DNA of 64,000 nucleotides from Prorocentrum cordatum (GCA_963575745.1 CAUYUJ010020683.1:1-64000); one strand, 5' to 3'; counted from the first letter of the stretch, positions 1 through 10,946 are shown. The notes: a model not told the origin generated them from the letters alone. A program made the numbers and translations.

Positions 1-117
1 TTTTCTGGGGTGTCTTCGGGGCCACTTGGGACGTCTTGGGGCAACTTGGGATGGCTGGGGGCTCTCCTCGGCTTGTTGGACGGAGCCCGGCTTCGGCCTC
101 AACGTGGGATGCCGCCG

Positions 118-356
118 GCGATCCAGAATCGGTCCGTGACGAATTATCTGACACTTCGGTAACTCACCGAGCGCGTTCCACTACTCGCAAAGTGCCTACT
201 CGCAAACGTCCGACACACACACACACAAATCTGCTTCGATGTAATTTATCGTAGATCCCCCGCGGCGGATCCAGGCCATGTGCGAGTAGTTACTTTGCGA
301 GTAGTGGAACGCGCTTGTCTAGTAACGGCTGATCGGTCACGGTTGAAGGATCCCCC
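118..356. repeat. foldback element U
   Basis: Two inverted arms of about 38 bp (170-208 and 281-316) share the core CCACTACTCGCAAAGT and its reverse complement. Weaker similarity extends outward to about 118 and 356. The loop holds an (AC)n run. No coding potential was seen. Bases 1-117 hold only TTGGGG-rich sequence like that of the 5.5-8.6 kb repeats. Confidence 0.6.
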
Positions 357-432
357 CCGTGTCAGCAACCAGCGCCGGAGTCGGCACGGCGCGACCTTGC
401 CGCGCAGGCAGGGCGGGGTAAGGCGCAGGGAT

Positions 433-931
433 CGGCGGCGGGCGAGGGGGGGAAGTGAGAAGGAAGAGGCCCTCTCATACGGCGGCTGGACTTCTCGGAA
501 GCCCTCGGCGACTTCCCGGGTTCCCGGTTATTGGTTCCGGGCCGATTTCGGTGGGTTCTGGGTTCCCAGGCTCCCGGGTTCCCGGTCGATCTCCTTAGCG
601 AAAACCATGCATTGATTGGGTTTTTTTCTCTGGTGTAATTGTTGTGTGTGTCTTCGGGGGCGGCTTCGAGAACTTCTCGGAAGGCCGGGGGATTGCCGAG
701 CCTCCTAAGAAGGCCTTCTCTCGACTACACGTAAAGAGTGACCCTTCGCCCGAGTGACCTCTGGTGCGGGCTCACCTGGGTCCCCCCCGATCGCTGAGCG
801 CGATGCGATAGTGGCTGCTTGCGCGCTTGGATTTGGCCACCTCGCGCCCCTGCTGTCCGCGCACTCAAGGTCACTCTTGCCTAGGGTCGCTCTTGCGTGT
901 CGCTGGTTCTCCCCCCCCTCGCTCGCCGCCG
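433..931. mobile_element. L2 foldback element, copy 4 (with internal insert)
   Basis: The left end CGGCGGCGGGCGAGGGGG runs into GGAAGTGAGAAGG. The right end CTCGCTCGCCGCCG is its inverted counterpart. Internal palindromic TTCTCGGAAG blocks match the other L2 copies at 35.0, 46.4 and 55.7 kb. It is longer than they are (about 200-260 bp) and so probably carries an insertion. A 28-bp direct repeat (404-431 and 935-962, 25 of 28 identical, core GGCGGGGTAAGGC) flanks it. Confidence 0.6.
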
Positions 932-1003
932 AGTGCAGGCGCGGCGGGGTAAGGCTCAGGGAGGCGCCGGGGGGGGGGCGCCTGCGCGCTTCGGCGGAGA
1001 GAG

Positions 1004-1120
1004 GCTCAAGCTGTCGCCCCTGCCGGAGCGCTCCTACCGCTCCTTCACGCAGCTGGAGGCGGTGGTGCGCGTGGAGCCCACGGGCGACGTGCTGCTCACC
1101 GTGGCGGACGTGGAGAACAG
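1004..1120 (+). CDS. candidate internal exon, unknown protein
   Basis: An open, high-GC3 segment is bounded by AG|G at both ends (acceptor GAGAG|GCTC, donor AACAG|GAGG, which would be a GA donor). The translation has a globular composition, including LPERSYRSFTQLEAVVRV and EPTGDVLLTVADVEN. This is unlike the surrounding repeat-derived frames. I do not recognise the family. Element K1 begins 50 bp downstream, so the exon probably sits beside an element-bearing intron. It could be part of a gene that continues outside the window. A chance open frame in GC-rich DNA cannot be excluded. Confidence 0.4.
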
Positions 1121-1170
1121 GAGGGGCGGCGGTTGCGCTCGCGCGCGGTTGAGCCTGCGAGTCCTCCCCA

Positions 1171-1381
1171 GGGGCAACGATAGGAGGGGATAGTTAGGCA
1201 TAGGGGGGGAATGCATCGAACTCCAATCACCCATTGCTCGCCGATAGGGGCCCGAGAGCCCCAACCTGCCCAGGAACGTGGGGACTTGCTATCGGTGCCC
1301 TATAGCCGACCTGTCGGCGATGTATTGCCGATTCCAGGTCGATGCTTCCCCATATTCCAGTCCCTACCTGTCGTCGCCCCT
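1171..1381. mobile_element. K element, copy 1 (TIR foldback)
   Basis: The terminal inverted repeats start GGGGCAACGATAGG and end with a degenerate inverted copy finishing TCGTCGCCCCT. The interior is rich in ATCGCCGAT-type palindromes. It matches element K2 at 23.2 kb over about 210 bp. No internal ORF was seen; it is a MITE-like non-autonomous element. Confidence 0.6.
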
Positions 1382-1639
1382 GATCCCCAAGCCCCAGACC
1401 CCCTCGCATCGTGAAAGAATCACGACGGACGACTTGCTCTAGGCTTCTGGTTCTGGGGGGCCCGTGGCCGCGTCGTGCAAGAGCACGGCCTCGGTGGTCC
1501 AGGGCCTGCGCGCACGCTCGTCCGAGCACGTGCCATCCTCGTGCGCTTGCGCGCTCGTGTGCGTGCTTGCGTGCTGCCGCCGTCTCGTGCTTGCACATGG
1601 TCGAGGGGTTGTCTGCTCGCTGGCTCGCGTCGGTTCCCT

Positions 1640-1718
1640 TGTGCTGCCAGTGTCTCCTTGCCTCCTTGCCTGCAGAGGGGTGCTGCCAGTGTCTCCTTGC
1701 CTCCTTGCCTGCAGAGGG
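1640..1718. repeat. 39-bp tandem duplication
   Basis: Two nearly identical adjacent copies contain TGCTGCCAGTGTCTCCTTGC followed by CTCCTTGCCTGCAGAGGG. Nothing else was recognised between 1382 and 1900. Confidence 0.85.
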
Positions 1719-1899
1719 CAAGCTCGAGACGGCCACCGCCCCCCGTCCAGGGTCTTCCTCTTCCCCGGCCTGGTCGTTTGTGCCTTCCCCGCCTCGGACA
1801 GGAGGTCTGTCCTGGCGCCCGGGGTGGTCCTGGCCGAGGTTTGGTGGTGTGCAGCCGTCGTCTGCACATCCTTATCTTAGTCCCTTGTCTCTCTCTAGG

Positions 1900-2123
1900 C
1901 CTCCTAGATGGGGTTGGAGTGGATGGGGTCGGAGGATCGTGCCACATCGGCGATGCATCGGCGATGCATCGGCGATGCGGCTCGATGTAGGACCCCAAGT
2001 TTCTCCAAGCCGTCGTCGCCGATGCATCGCCGACGTCGCCAGTCCATCGCCGATGCATCGCCGATGCATTGGCGATGCGGCAAGATCCTCCGACCCCATC
2101 TACTCGGACTCGATCTGGGAGGG
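1900..2123. mobile_element. J element, copy 1
   Basis: Arms of about 40 bp form terminal inverted repeats: GATGGGGTCGGAGGATC on the left and GATCCTCCGACCCCATC on the right. The interior is an array of GCATCGGCGATGC-type units built on the perfect 14-bp palindrome GCCGATGCATCGGC. Related copies lie at 10.8 and 40.8 kb. Non-coding. Confidence 0.7.
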
Positions 2124-2937
2124 CTCTATTCTCACCTGGCCGTTTTCCCCTCTCTTTGCCCCTGCTGTTTCTGCCGTTGCATCCGCTCCTTTGTGCTGCG
2201 GCGTCTCCTCCCTCTCCTGCCCCCGCCGTCCCCAACGGGACACATCCCATCTCTGATCACCAAGACTACACGCTGCCATGGTAATTTGTACATGCCTTTT
2301 TTTCCACGCGTGGCGAGGCATGGAGCTCTCCACAGGTCTCGGTCTTCTCCTTTTCTCTCCTCCCTGTGTTTGGTCCACTGCCGGAGTTCCCTGTCTGCGA
2401 CATTGCGCACGGGCACGTGCAGCTGGAGCAGGCCACCGTGCCACCTCACGTCGGCAATTCAGCCTTTGCAGCAGGCATCACGTGTTTGTCACCAGTTTTT
2501 GTTCCAGGAGCGCCAGGCGGGGATGACGAAAATTGCCAGCTTCCCCACCGAGGGAAAGGGGGCTCCACCATGCGAAGCGTCAGCCAAGGAGGCAAGGGGA
2601 AAGGGAGGAGGAGGAGGAGGAGGACGAGGAGGAAGAGGAAAAACAAAACAAGTTGTACCTGCTGGCATTTTTTCACACCAAGCCTCATCATTGACACCGC
2701 GCCCTCTCCACCCAAGAGATGCCAGGGGATCTCTCCATGCTGGAAGGGCCAGCCTGGGAAGGGCCCCCCCTCTGGCGTTTGACCACCGCCCCCGCTTCCC
2801 GCGCCTGCTGAACCCATTCCGCTCCTCCTCAGCGTGGCTCGGCGCCTCGGCTGCGACAGCACCTCTGCGCCCGCCGAGAAGCTGCCTCCCCCCCCCCTCC
2901 CCCACTCACTCAAGCTCCCCTGTCGGCAGACCCCTCC

Positions 2938-3090
2938 CACGAGGAGGAGGAGGAGGAGCAGGAGGAGGAAGAAGAAGAGGACGAGGAGGGAGAAGAGGAC
3001 GAGGAGGAGAGGACCAGAGGAGGAGAGGACTGGAGGAGGAGAGGACTGGAGGAGGAGGAGGAGCAGGAGGAGGAGGAGCAGGAGGAGGAT
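2938..3090. repeat. (GGA)n tract
   Basis: Imperfect GGA trinucleotide repeat. It supplies most of a 569-codon open frame (1908-3617) that is therefore not taken as a gene. A smaller GGA run lies at 2605-2640. Otherwise 2124-3496 holds only unassigned GC-rich sequence. Confidence 0.9.
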
Positions 3091-3496
3091 GCAGCGCGGT
3101 CGTGGCCCCAGGACTTTCACAGGACCAGCTCTCCCTGAGTCGTTTTCACAGGCCCCTGGCAGGGCCGCCTGCGATCCGATGCGCTTCGGTCCGGCTCGCC
3201 GGCTGCGGTCCCGATTCCGATTCGATCCGGTGCGGTTCGATTGACCGGCATCGGCCGGGGTTGGCCGGAGTTGGGCGCGGCTATTTGTCTTCGGTTCGAT
3301 CTGGAGCGATTCGTTGGCGATTCGATCCGTTTCCAATCCTCTCCAATCTCGCCGTTCGATGCAGCTTAGGCCTGCCAAGGGGGATCACCGCCTCCCTGCA
3401 CACCTGGCCCGGTCCCTACCCCTGTGCCTGGAGGACTCCGCATCCCGGTAGAGGCCAATCCAGCTTGATCATCAATCCTCCTCCCCGCCCTTACAG

Positions 3497-3617
3497 GCCC
3501 ATGGAGCTCTCCAAAAAGGTGCGCTTTGACTGGGATTCCGAGGGGAATCCAGCCGTGTTGATGCAGACTGCAGGACGCGCAGAACATGCGAAGAACGTCC
3601 GAAGCCATCGAGCCTAG
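3497..3617 (+). CDS. candidate terminal exon, unknown protein
   Basis: It follows a good acceptor (CCCTTACAG|GCCC) and ends at a TAG. The translation begins PMELSKKVRFDWDSEGNPAV and ends NVRSHRA, with mixed charged and hydrophobic residues unlike the nearby poly-Gly/Glu/Arg frames. The family is not recognised. If real it is the last exon of a + strand gene whose upstream exons I could not find. A 79-codon antisense frame overlaps it and is less protein-like. Confidence 0.35.
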
Positions 3618-3718
3618 ACAGCTCTGCTTGCTTCTGCGTGGACTGCAAGGGACAGGAGGCCGTGGTGACGTCTGTCATGATGCACATATTCACGAGAGTT
3701 TGAGTGTCGGAGAGGAAG

Positions 3719-3930
3719 AGTAGGAGGAGGAGGAGGAGGAGGAGGAGAAGGAGGAGGAGGAGGAGGAGAAGGAGGAGGAGGAGGAGGAGGAAAAGGTGGA
3801 GGAGGGAGAGGAGGAAAGGGAGGAGGAGGAGGAAAAGGTGGTGGAGGAGGAGGAGGAATAGGTGGAGGAGAAGGAGGAGGAGGAGGAGGAGGAAAAGGCG
3901 GAGGAGGAATAGGCAGGAGAAGGAGGAGGA
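3719..3930. repeat. (GGA)n tract followed by (CTG)n
   Basis: GGA repeat with scattered A and T interruptions, followed at 3938-3961 by a pure CTG run. Non-coding. Confidence 0.9.
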
Positions 3931-4053
3931 CAATTATGCTGCTGCTGCTGCTGCTGCTGCTCCTCCTCCCTGTATGCCAGCTGATGCGGACCTTCCTCCT
4001 CGGTCGACCGAATCCCTGCCCACCCCCAGGAGGCCAGCGCGGCGGTAGTTGAG

Positions 4054-4220
4054 TTAAGTCAGGCGTGTCCCTCTACAGGGGGATTATTCAAAAATTAGTA
4101 AAAAAAAAAAAAATGTCTGGGGACGATTGTTTGACTATTTGTGACCCTTTTGGAATAGTTTCTGACTCTTTTCGTTTTTGTCGCCCAAAATGCCCCTGTA
4201 GGAAGACATGCCCGACCTAA
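4054..4220. mobile_element. A element, copy 1 (TIR MITE)
   Basis: The left end TTAAGTCAGGCGTGTCCCTC...ACAGG and the right end CCTGTAGGAAGACATGCCCG...CCTAA form imperfect 26-bp terminal inverted repeats. The interior is AT-rich (poly-A and T runs). It belongs to a seven-copy family in this window. No ORF. Confidence 0.85.
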
Positions 4221-5500
4221 CGGTACTTGAAGTAAGCATACGACGATGCGGAATGCAATCAAGACGCGGCCATTAGGTGTAAACGCCACCTTGGCCTCGG
4301 GAGGGGCTCTGGTTTCCGGTCCGCCTCTTAAGTCCTAAATCGGGGGACGCATTCGGGACCGATGCTCGCCGTGGCAAGAGAGGCCCTTCGTTCCTTTTCT
4401 GATAGCTCCAGCCGAGGCGTGGAAGCGGGGAGTGAGGCCTTTCACACCGAGAAGGTGGACAACGAACCCGCCTGATCCCGAGGGGAGGAATGGGCTCTGT
4501 CTGCATCGGCGCGCTCCCCAGGCCCCGGAGAGAGACTCAGCCTCCACTCAGCTCCGGGAGATTCAGCAAACAGTCGCGACTGCCGTCTTAGTGGGGCGCA
4601 AGGCCGTCTCCTTGCCCAGGGGCCGTCAAAAAACGACGCAGGATGAAACAGTCGCCCAAGTGCAAGAGCCGAGAGCCCCAGGTGCCGATGTAACGACACG
4701 AATGCGAGAGATGCCCCGAGGATCAGATGATGAGGATGAGGAGGACGTTGGCCGCTAGTGGCAGGCGTGTTCGGAGGCATGAGCGTGAAGGGATGGTTGA
4801 CGCAGAGTTGGTCAAGTGCCCGGATGGGAAGACAAGTGAGGCGACAGGTGGCTGGCGGCCTAGCTGCCAAGCGGGGGCACCACCAAGCTGATGTTAGGAT
4901 GCAGCTCCTGGGAGTTTCAATTCAGCATGGACCCGCAGTCGAAACCAGCCATATCCAGCATACTCAAGTACAATGTTTACAAATCCCGCCAGTCCCGCTT
5001 AATCCCGGGCTTACTCGGGGCTGCTCGGGCTCAGCGGCCCCTTGATCTGGCCAAATAGTCCTGAACCGTTCTGGCGAAGACCTCCTAGAACTTGCCTCCT
5101 AAAGGGGCCTCCTAGGCCTGCTCCGCAACTGGAGCCTGTATAAGGGGCTGGGCAGATTCGACTTTTTCTTTTGATATTCCTCAGTTGAGGTTTCGCACTG
5201 GCGTTTGAAGATTGCCCAACGGATGCCGAGACGCTTACAATAATACATCCGATACTTATGTACATAAGTAGTTTGATGACAATTTGATGAGAATATCTTT
5301 ACGAACAGCTTTCGAGGAGTTCGACGTTACACGTCTGTTTAAACCATCACGTAGACGAGTTTTGGTTGAAATACTTGGGAAGATAATTTGCAGTTTGAAA
5401 GGTTATGTGGAGAATGCGCTTCTTGAGTCAGCATTTGAGGACTCACTGCTTATATATATATATGTGTGTATATATAAACTACATATTTATATATACACAC
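4221..5500. other. unassigned spacer
   Basis: No convincing gene. Bases 4612-4700 resemble a decayed piece of an E element (GTCAAAAAACGACGCAGGATG). The stretch from 5160 to 5480 is AT-richer, ending in a TA-rich run at 5450-5500 that leads into the next repeat. Confidence 0.5.
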
Positions 5501-7028
5501 AAGACTACATCGGCGCTTCGCGCCATGCGCCTTGTTCCGGACGCTTCCCTGGCAAAACAATAAATCATCGCTTGCTTCAGCAGGGAGGACCTCGAGGCCT
5601 GGACGGGCGATCCGCCCATTTTTCCGATATCCCTGGTGCCTGCTGACACCGTTTTCGGACGCTTGTGCGCAGGAGTGAGGAAATAATGCTGATTTGTTTC
5701 ACGCGCGAAGTTCTTTTGAGGAAGTAAGGAGCGTTCCCATGACACGCCGACGAAGTCACAGTAGCTCCGAACACATAGATCTTTGGTCGTTCCCTGAATG
5801 CCTGGAGGGCTCCAGACATTCAGGAAATCTTCGCTCGTCGAATTTCGAATCTAGATCCATTGCCTGTCTCTTTCTCGATCGGGGAACTACTGAAACCTCG
5901 AGCCTCAAGCGTGCAACCAATATCGTCGGGTCAGCGTGTTGTATTTCGTAGGAGAACGCCGTCTGGTCGTTTTTGGTGCTCTTTTGGGCCGTCCTGGAGC
6001 ACTCTTGGGCCGTCCTGGGGGCTTTTTGGGCCGTCTTGGGGAGCTGGGGGCCCTCCAAAAGTCTTCTGAAGCCATCTAGGGCCCTCTCGCGGGCCTCCAG
6101 TGGCCTTCTTGAGGTATCCCATGGCTTTCGTGGGTCTCTCTTGTGAGCCTTCTCGTGGCATCTTGGGCTTCTTGTGGGCATTCTCGGGGCTCTCTGGGGC
6201 AGTCTTGGGGCCCTCTTGGGCCGTATTCAAACCCTCTACGGGGCCTCGTGGGCCGTCTTGGGGCGAGATCGGGGGCCCATTGGGCCGTCTTTGACGCTGC
6301 GAAGACCCCAAAAGCGGATATGCAAAACAAGTGTATTTCTTGAGGGAATGTGACGATTTTGGCTTCTTCGGGGCTATCTTAACGGCCTTTTGGGGTGTCT
6401 GAGGGGCCTCTCGGGCCTTCTTCAGACCATCGAGGTTCCTCTTGGAGCGCTCTTGTGCTGTCTTGAGTCTCTTTTGCGCCTCTCCGACGACCCCTCTGAT
6501 CGCCTTCAGCCGGCTCGCAAGGCCCAGCGAGGCGCCCTGGGAGGCCTGGAAGGGCCACCAAACCTTTTCCAAGGGCGTCCAGGGGGCCGCCGAGACGTCC
6601 GAAAGGGCGTCCGGAGCGTCCTTGGGGGGGGTCCGGTTTAGGGGGGGGGTCCAGGTAAGAAAAAGATTAGAGATGAACATACATATATATATATGTATAT
6701 ATATAGATGTGTGTGTGTATACACACATGTGTATATATATATATACATACACAGACATATGTACATATACCCTTTTTGTGGAGGATTTACTCTTTGAATC
6801 CCGATTCGGAGGATTTGCATGTTGATTTCTCTTGCGGTGGATCCTCGGATTGATTCCTTTTGCGGGCTGTGTCCAGGCCCATATAAAGTCCTGCCCAACA
6901 GAAACTTAAAATAACACGGTTCTTCAAAAATCAATGTTTCGCCTGGGACATCGTTCAACACATCCTTTTTCCCTTACAGACGCTTGCCCGGCGTCTCAGG
7001 CGAAATTTCGTGCTTGCATTAAGATTAC
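5501..7028. repeat. long direct repeat, copy 1
   Basis: It starts after a TA-rich run with ACAAGACTACATCGGCGCTT and contains GAGGAAGTAAGGAGCGTTCC, then many imperfect GGGCCGTCTTGGGG-type units and a GGGGGGTCCGGTTTAGGGGG block. It ends with TCGCCTGGGACATCG sequences. The same order of blocks recurs at 7289-8652, so this is an old duplication at about 1.8 kb offset. Open frames inside (for example 275 codons on the minus strand) come from the short-period repeats. No gene is supported. Confidence 0.8.
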
Positions 7029-7659
7029 CAGTGCTTCGTTGGGGACATCGGGCAACAAGCTATAGGGTAAAAAATTATGTTTTGCCGATGTCCCAGGCGA
7101 AACCTTGATGCTTGTGACATCCTGCAGATTTGTACCGTTGTTGGTCAGAATCTCTCTGGGCCTGGGAGTCCCCAGATCACTGATCGATTCCTTGTGTTGG
7201 CTGGGGTATCCCAGCCCCAGATACAGACCGGCAAACAACAAGAACACAAAACGATACTCATATATATATATATATATACACATCAATATATACAAGATTG
7301 CATTGGCGCTTCGCGCCATGCGCCTTGTTCCAGACCCTCACCGGTACAGCAATATATCATCGCCCGCTTCAGCAGGGGGGGCCTCGAGGCTTGGACGGGC
7401 GACCGGCTCTTTTTTCTGATATCCCTGGTGCCTGCTGACACCGCGTTCGCCCGATGCGCTTGCACGCTTTTGCGCAGGAGTGGGGAAGGAATAGAAATTC
7501 TTTCAAGCGCGAAGGTCCTTTTTGAGGAAGTAAGGAGCGTTCCCATGACGCGCCGAAGAAGTCGCAGTAGCTCCGAACAAATCGATTTCGGGTCGCTTTC
7601 TGATTGCTTGGTGGGCCCCAGGCACCCAGGAAATCTTCGATCGTCGAACTTCGAATCTG

Positions 7660-7693
<34 letters not shown>

Positions 7694-9015
7694 TGTATGT
7701 ATGTATGTATGTATGCATGTATTGCCTGTCTCTCTCGCTCGAGGAGCTTAAACCTCGAGCCTCAAGCGTGGAACCACGATTGCCGGGCCAGCTCGATGTA
7801 CTTCGTAGGAAAACGCCGTCTGGGCGCTTTTGGGATTCTTTTGGGCCGTCCTGGGCCGTCCTGGGGCCTTCTTGGGCCGTTTTGGGGAGCTGGGGCCCTC
7901 CAGAAGTCTTCTGAAGCCACGTACGGCCCTTTTGGGGGGCCTCCAGTGGCCTTCTCGGGGGTCTCCCATTACTTTCGTGGGTTTCTCTTCGGAGCCTTCT
8001 GGGGGCATCTTGGGCTCCTTGTGGGCAGCCTCGGGGTTCCTCTGGGGCAGTCCTGGAGCCTTCTTGGGCCGTCTTCAAGCCTCCTGAAGGACCTCTTGGG
8101 CCGTCTTGGGGTGATATCGGGGGCCATCGGGCCGTTTTCGACGCTGCGAAGACAAAAAACGAATATGCTAAACATATAATTTGCATTGGGGACTGGGACG
8201 ATTTGTGTTTCTTCAGGGCACTCTGAACGGCCTCTTCGGACGTCTTGGGGGACTTTGGGCCCGTCATCAGACCATCGAGATTCCTCTCGGAGCGCTCTTG
8301 TGCTGTCTTGGGTCTCTCCTGCGCCTCTCCGATGACCCTTCCGGTCGCCTTGAATCTGCTCGCAAGGCCCGGCAAGGCGCCCTTGGAGGCCCGAGGGGGC
8401 CAGCGGACCTTGTCCCTGGGCGTCCAGCGGGCCGCCGAGACGTCCGAAAGGGAAAGGGCGTCCGTGGCGTCCCTGGGGGGGTCCGGTTTAGGGGGGAGGG
8501 CGGGGGAAGGGGGGGGGAGGGTAATAAAAAGATAAGAATTGGATTCTGTTTTGAATAAAAAAGTTTCGCCCAGGACATCGTCCACCACATCACTTTTCCC
8601 TTATAGCCGCTTGCCGATGTCTCAGGCGAAACTTGGTTTTTGTATTACAATCTATGGGGGGAAACGTTATTGTTCGGAAGATGTCACATGCGAAACTCTG
8701 ATGTTTGAAAAATATGTCAGGTTTCTCTGCTATTGTGGCCAAGTTTTTTCTGGGCCTGAGGATCCCCAGACCACTGAATCATTTGTTTTGTGGACTGGAA
8801 AACCCCAGGCCCAGAGAAAGTCCGCCCCCAGGTTTCGCCTGGGCCATCGTCCAGGACATAAGTTTCCCCTGTGACGTTCTGCCCGATGTCTCAGGCAAAC
8901 CCTGGTTGTTGGATCATGATAATACACACGTCAAGGTGCTTCGCCTGGGACATCGGGCAAACAGCTGTAGATGGGAAGTAATTTCTCTGACGATGTCCCG
9001 TCCGAAACCTTGATC
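6935..9015. repeat. scattered inverted/direct copies of a TTTCGCCTGGGACATCG motif
   Basis: The roughly 18-bp motif GTTTCGCCTGGGACATCG, or its reverse complement, recurs about ten times (for example near 6939, 6990, 7080, 8566, 8612, 8831, 8885, 8938 and 8992), in both orientations. Adjacent opposite copies could fold. One further copy lies near 29102. Confidence 0.7.
7289..8652. repeat. long direct repeat, copy 2
   Basis: Second copy of the 5501-7028 unit, with the same start (ACAAGATTGCATTGGCGCTT), central block and end. It differs by a (GTAT)n run at 7658-7720. The 361-codon minus-strand open frame here is repeat-derived (runs of PKTAQERP-type words) and is not taken as a gene. Confidence 0.8.
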
Positions 9016-9036
9016 TGTAAACAATCCCCCTAACGT

Positions 9037-9199
9037 CAAGTCGGGCATGTCATTCCACAGGAGGACAATTCAAAAATAACCAGAACATCGCATGGTGGCG
9101 TTTTTCTTACACACATCTACATATATATATACACATATACACTGCGTTGACTATGTTTGTTTTTCTTCCACGCGCCTGTAGGAGGACACGACCGACCTA
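9037..9199. mobile_element. A element, copy 2
   Basis: Left end AAGTCGGGCATGTCATTCC...ACAGG and right end CCTGTAGGAGGACACGACCG...ACCTA. The interior contains TA-rich ATATATAC runs. Same TIR family as the copies at 4.05, 21.0, 32.8, 45.55, 51.26 and 56.34 kb. Confidence 0.8.
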
Positions 9200-9204
9200 C
9201 AGAG

Positions 9205-9385
9205 GAGACCCATGCCAACAAACGCCCTGCTCGCCTCCAGGGTGCCCTGGGTTTCTTGGGCTTCGATAGTTCTGCTGTGGCAAGCGTGCGTTCCCCACGC
9301 CAAAAACATCAATGGACGTCCTGGGGTCTCAGGGCTGGGTCTCCCGTGGAAGGTTTCTTGTGGATTGACCTCCACTGTAACCTTG
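9205..9385. repeat. P repeat, copy 1
   Basis: About 180 bp shared with 27140-27325, including GCCCTGGGTTTCTTGGG, CCTGGGGTCTCAGGG and GGTTTCTTGTGGATTG. It ends CCTCCACTGTAACC in both. No clear inverted ends. Function unknown. Confidence 0.75.
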
Positions 9386-9393
9386 ACCTTTCC

Positions 9394-9535
9394 TCCTCCT
9401 CTTCCTCCTCCTCCTCCTTTTCTCCTCCTCCTTCTCCTCCTCCTCCTCATCATCCTCCACCTCCTCCTCCTCCTCCTCCTCCTCCTCCTCCTCCTCCTCC
9501 TCCTCCTCCTCCTCCTCCTCCTCCTCCTCCTCCTC

Positions 9536-9560
<25 letters not shown>
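9394..9560. repeat. (TCC)n tract
   Basis: Long, nearly pure CCT/TCC repeat followed by a C run. Poly-Pro, poly-Leu and poly-Ser frames across it are artefacts. Confidence 0.95.
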
Positions 9561-9568
<8 letters not shown>

Positions 9569-9592
9569 GTGACAGCCCCCCTGGCGCCACAG

Positions 9593-9733
9593 GGCCGCCG
9601 GCGCCGGGTTCGCGGAGGCGGCCTGGGCTGGGGACCTGGCCGCGCCAGCGGAGGCCTGCGGCCCGGAGGAGAGCCTCCGAGCGGCGGGGGGGGCCAGGCG
9701 CCGGCGCGGCGGGCTTGGCTCCAGGCCTCCCAG
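9593..9733 (+). CDS. candidate internal exon, unknown protein
   Basis: Bounded by CCACAG|GGCC and CCCAG|GTGCGG, a GT donor in AG|G context. The frame beginning one base in reads AGAGFAEAAWAGDLAAPAEA and then EESLRAAGGARRRR, an Ala/Arg-rich, helix-prone segment with strong GC3. The other two frames are also open, so frame choice is uncertain. No family recognised. The E1 element begins 48 bp downstream. Confidence 0.3.
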
Positions 9734-9780
9734 GTGCGGGGGCGGCAAAGTTACCCAGACTTCTGCGGGGGGGGGACAAG

Positions 9781-9970
9781 TTCCCCAGACTTCCTCGCGT
9801 GGTGAGAAGATTGCGACTGGAGGTTTTCGCTATTTTCGGCCTCCGGAGGTCCTTCCCGGGTTTCGGGATTGTGAAAAACGATTCAGGATGAAAAACCGGT
9901 CGCCGGGAAGGGATCCAGACCTCTGGGGGTCGACGTTGTGAAATAATCACGCCTGTAGGCGTCTGGGTCG
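9781..9970. mobile_element. E element, copy 1
   Basis: Left end TTCCCCAGACTTCCTCGCG, central block GATTCAGGATGAAAAACCGG, right end ending CGTCTGGGTC. One of seven copies of a ~190-bp family whose ends are inverted CCCAGACC / GGTCTGGG. Confidence 0.75.
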
Positions 9971-10159
9971 GTACCAAATCATTAGAGCTCAATGGAAGTT
10001 TGACAGAAAATCAGTAGAGCCTTGTGCTGAAGAAGAAGGAACAGCATAACCACAAACTTGTGGCGTTCCGCGCGGATCGCCGAGATGTCGTTGTCTCTTC
10101 CTCTATCTTGGCGCACCCCGCCACAGTGTGGCGAACCGAGCTGGTCGCAGTCTTCCCCT

Positions 10160-10272
10160 TCCTCCTCTTCCTCCTCCTCCTCCTCCTCCTCCTCCTCCTC
10201 CTCCTCCTCCACCCCAGGGTACCCGAACTCCTCCTCCTCCTCCTCCTCCTCCTCCTCCTCCTCCTCCTCTTC
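10160..10272. repeat. (TCC)n tract
   Basis: Two TCC runs separated by about 20 bp. The opposite-strand poly-Glu frame is an artefact. The stretch 10413-10560 holds short AGCGTCGACT-like words but no clear unit. Confidence 0.9.
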
Positions 10273-10645
10273 CACCTCACCCCCTGAGCTGAATGTGGTG
10301 ACGTCAACCCAGCCGGCCTCTTTAGTGCACCACCGCTGCGTTAGGGCTGCAACAGCTCGTCGATGGGTGCGCTCATAGTTCGCATCTTCCGACTCCAAAA
10401 AATAAGGGGAGTCTTGTGTGCTTTCAAAATCCCTTTTCTCAGAGTGCATCAGCGTGCGCTAGCGTCTGGTAGTCGACGAGGAAGCGCCAATCCAGCACCG
10501 ATGTAGCATCGATTGGCGTCGACAAGCGTCGACTAGCGTCGGTTAGCGTCGGTTCGCAAGAGCCAGCAAGATGGTATCAGAGGCTCCCCTGAGTTGCCAC
10601 CGAACGAGTAGTCGGGGGAAGGAGAAGTGACACCACCACTGCCAG

Positions 10646-10694
10646 CGGGGTCACCTCCAACGAGGAGATCAACGACGCCTTCCCTGAGCTGGAG
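10646..10694 (+). CDS. candidate short internal exon
   Basis: The reading SGVTSNEEINDAFPELE is followed by GAG|GTGAGA, a textbook 5' splice site. An acceptor GCCAG lies just upstream. Too short to assign. It is supported only by the strong donor and a non-repetitive composition. Confidence 0.3.
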
Positions 10695-10784
10695 GTGAGA
10701 TTGGTGTCTCGAGGGAGAGGGGGGGAGACCACACCACTGGGGGGACACCCCCTGGCTCTGTTGATGGTGGTGCCGCTATTCCTT

Positions 10785-10946
10785 TGGTCCTGAGTGGATG
10801 GGGTCGGAGGATCGCGCCGCATCGCCGACGCGTCGGCGATGCGGCTCGATGCGGAGCCCGAGTTCTCCATCCCGCCGTCGCCGATGCATCGGCGATGCGC
10901 TCCGGGCCTCCAGCGCCATCTACTCGGACCCTAATTCGGGAGGCCT
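10785..10946. mobile_element. J element, copy 2
   Basis: GATGGGGTCGGAGGATCGCG on the left, then palindromic ATCGGCGATGC units, then CTACTCGGACCC and GGGAGGCC on the right, as in J1. Shorter array than J1. Confidence 0.65.

Noticed and set aside
5931-8588. Minus-strand frames of 275 and 361 codons (5931-6758 and 7503-8588) with similar PKTAQERP / GPRGPVEG words
   Set aside because: Their similarity reflects the long direct repeat and its short-period GGGCCGTCTTGGGG interior. Composition is repetitive and no domain is visible.
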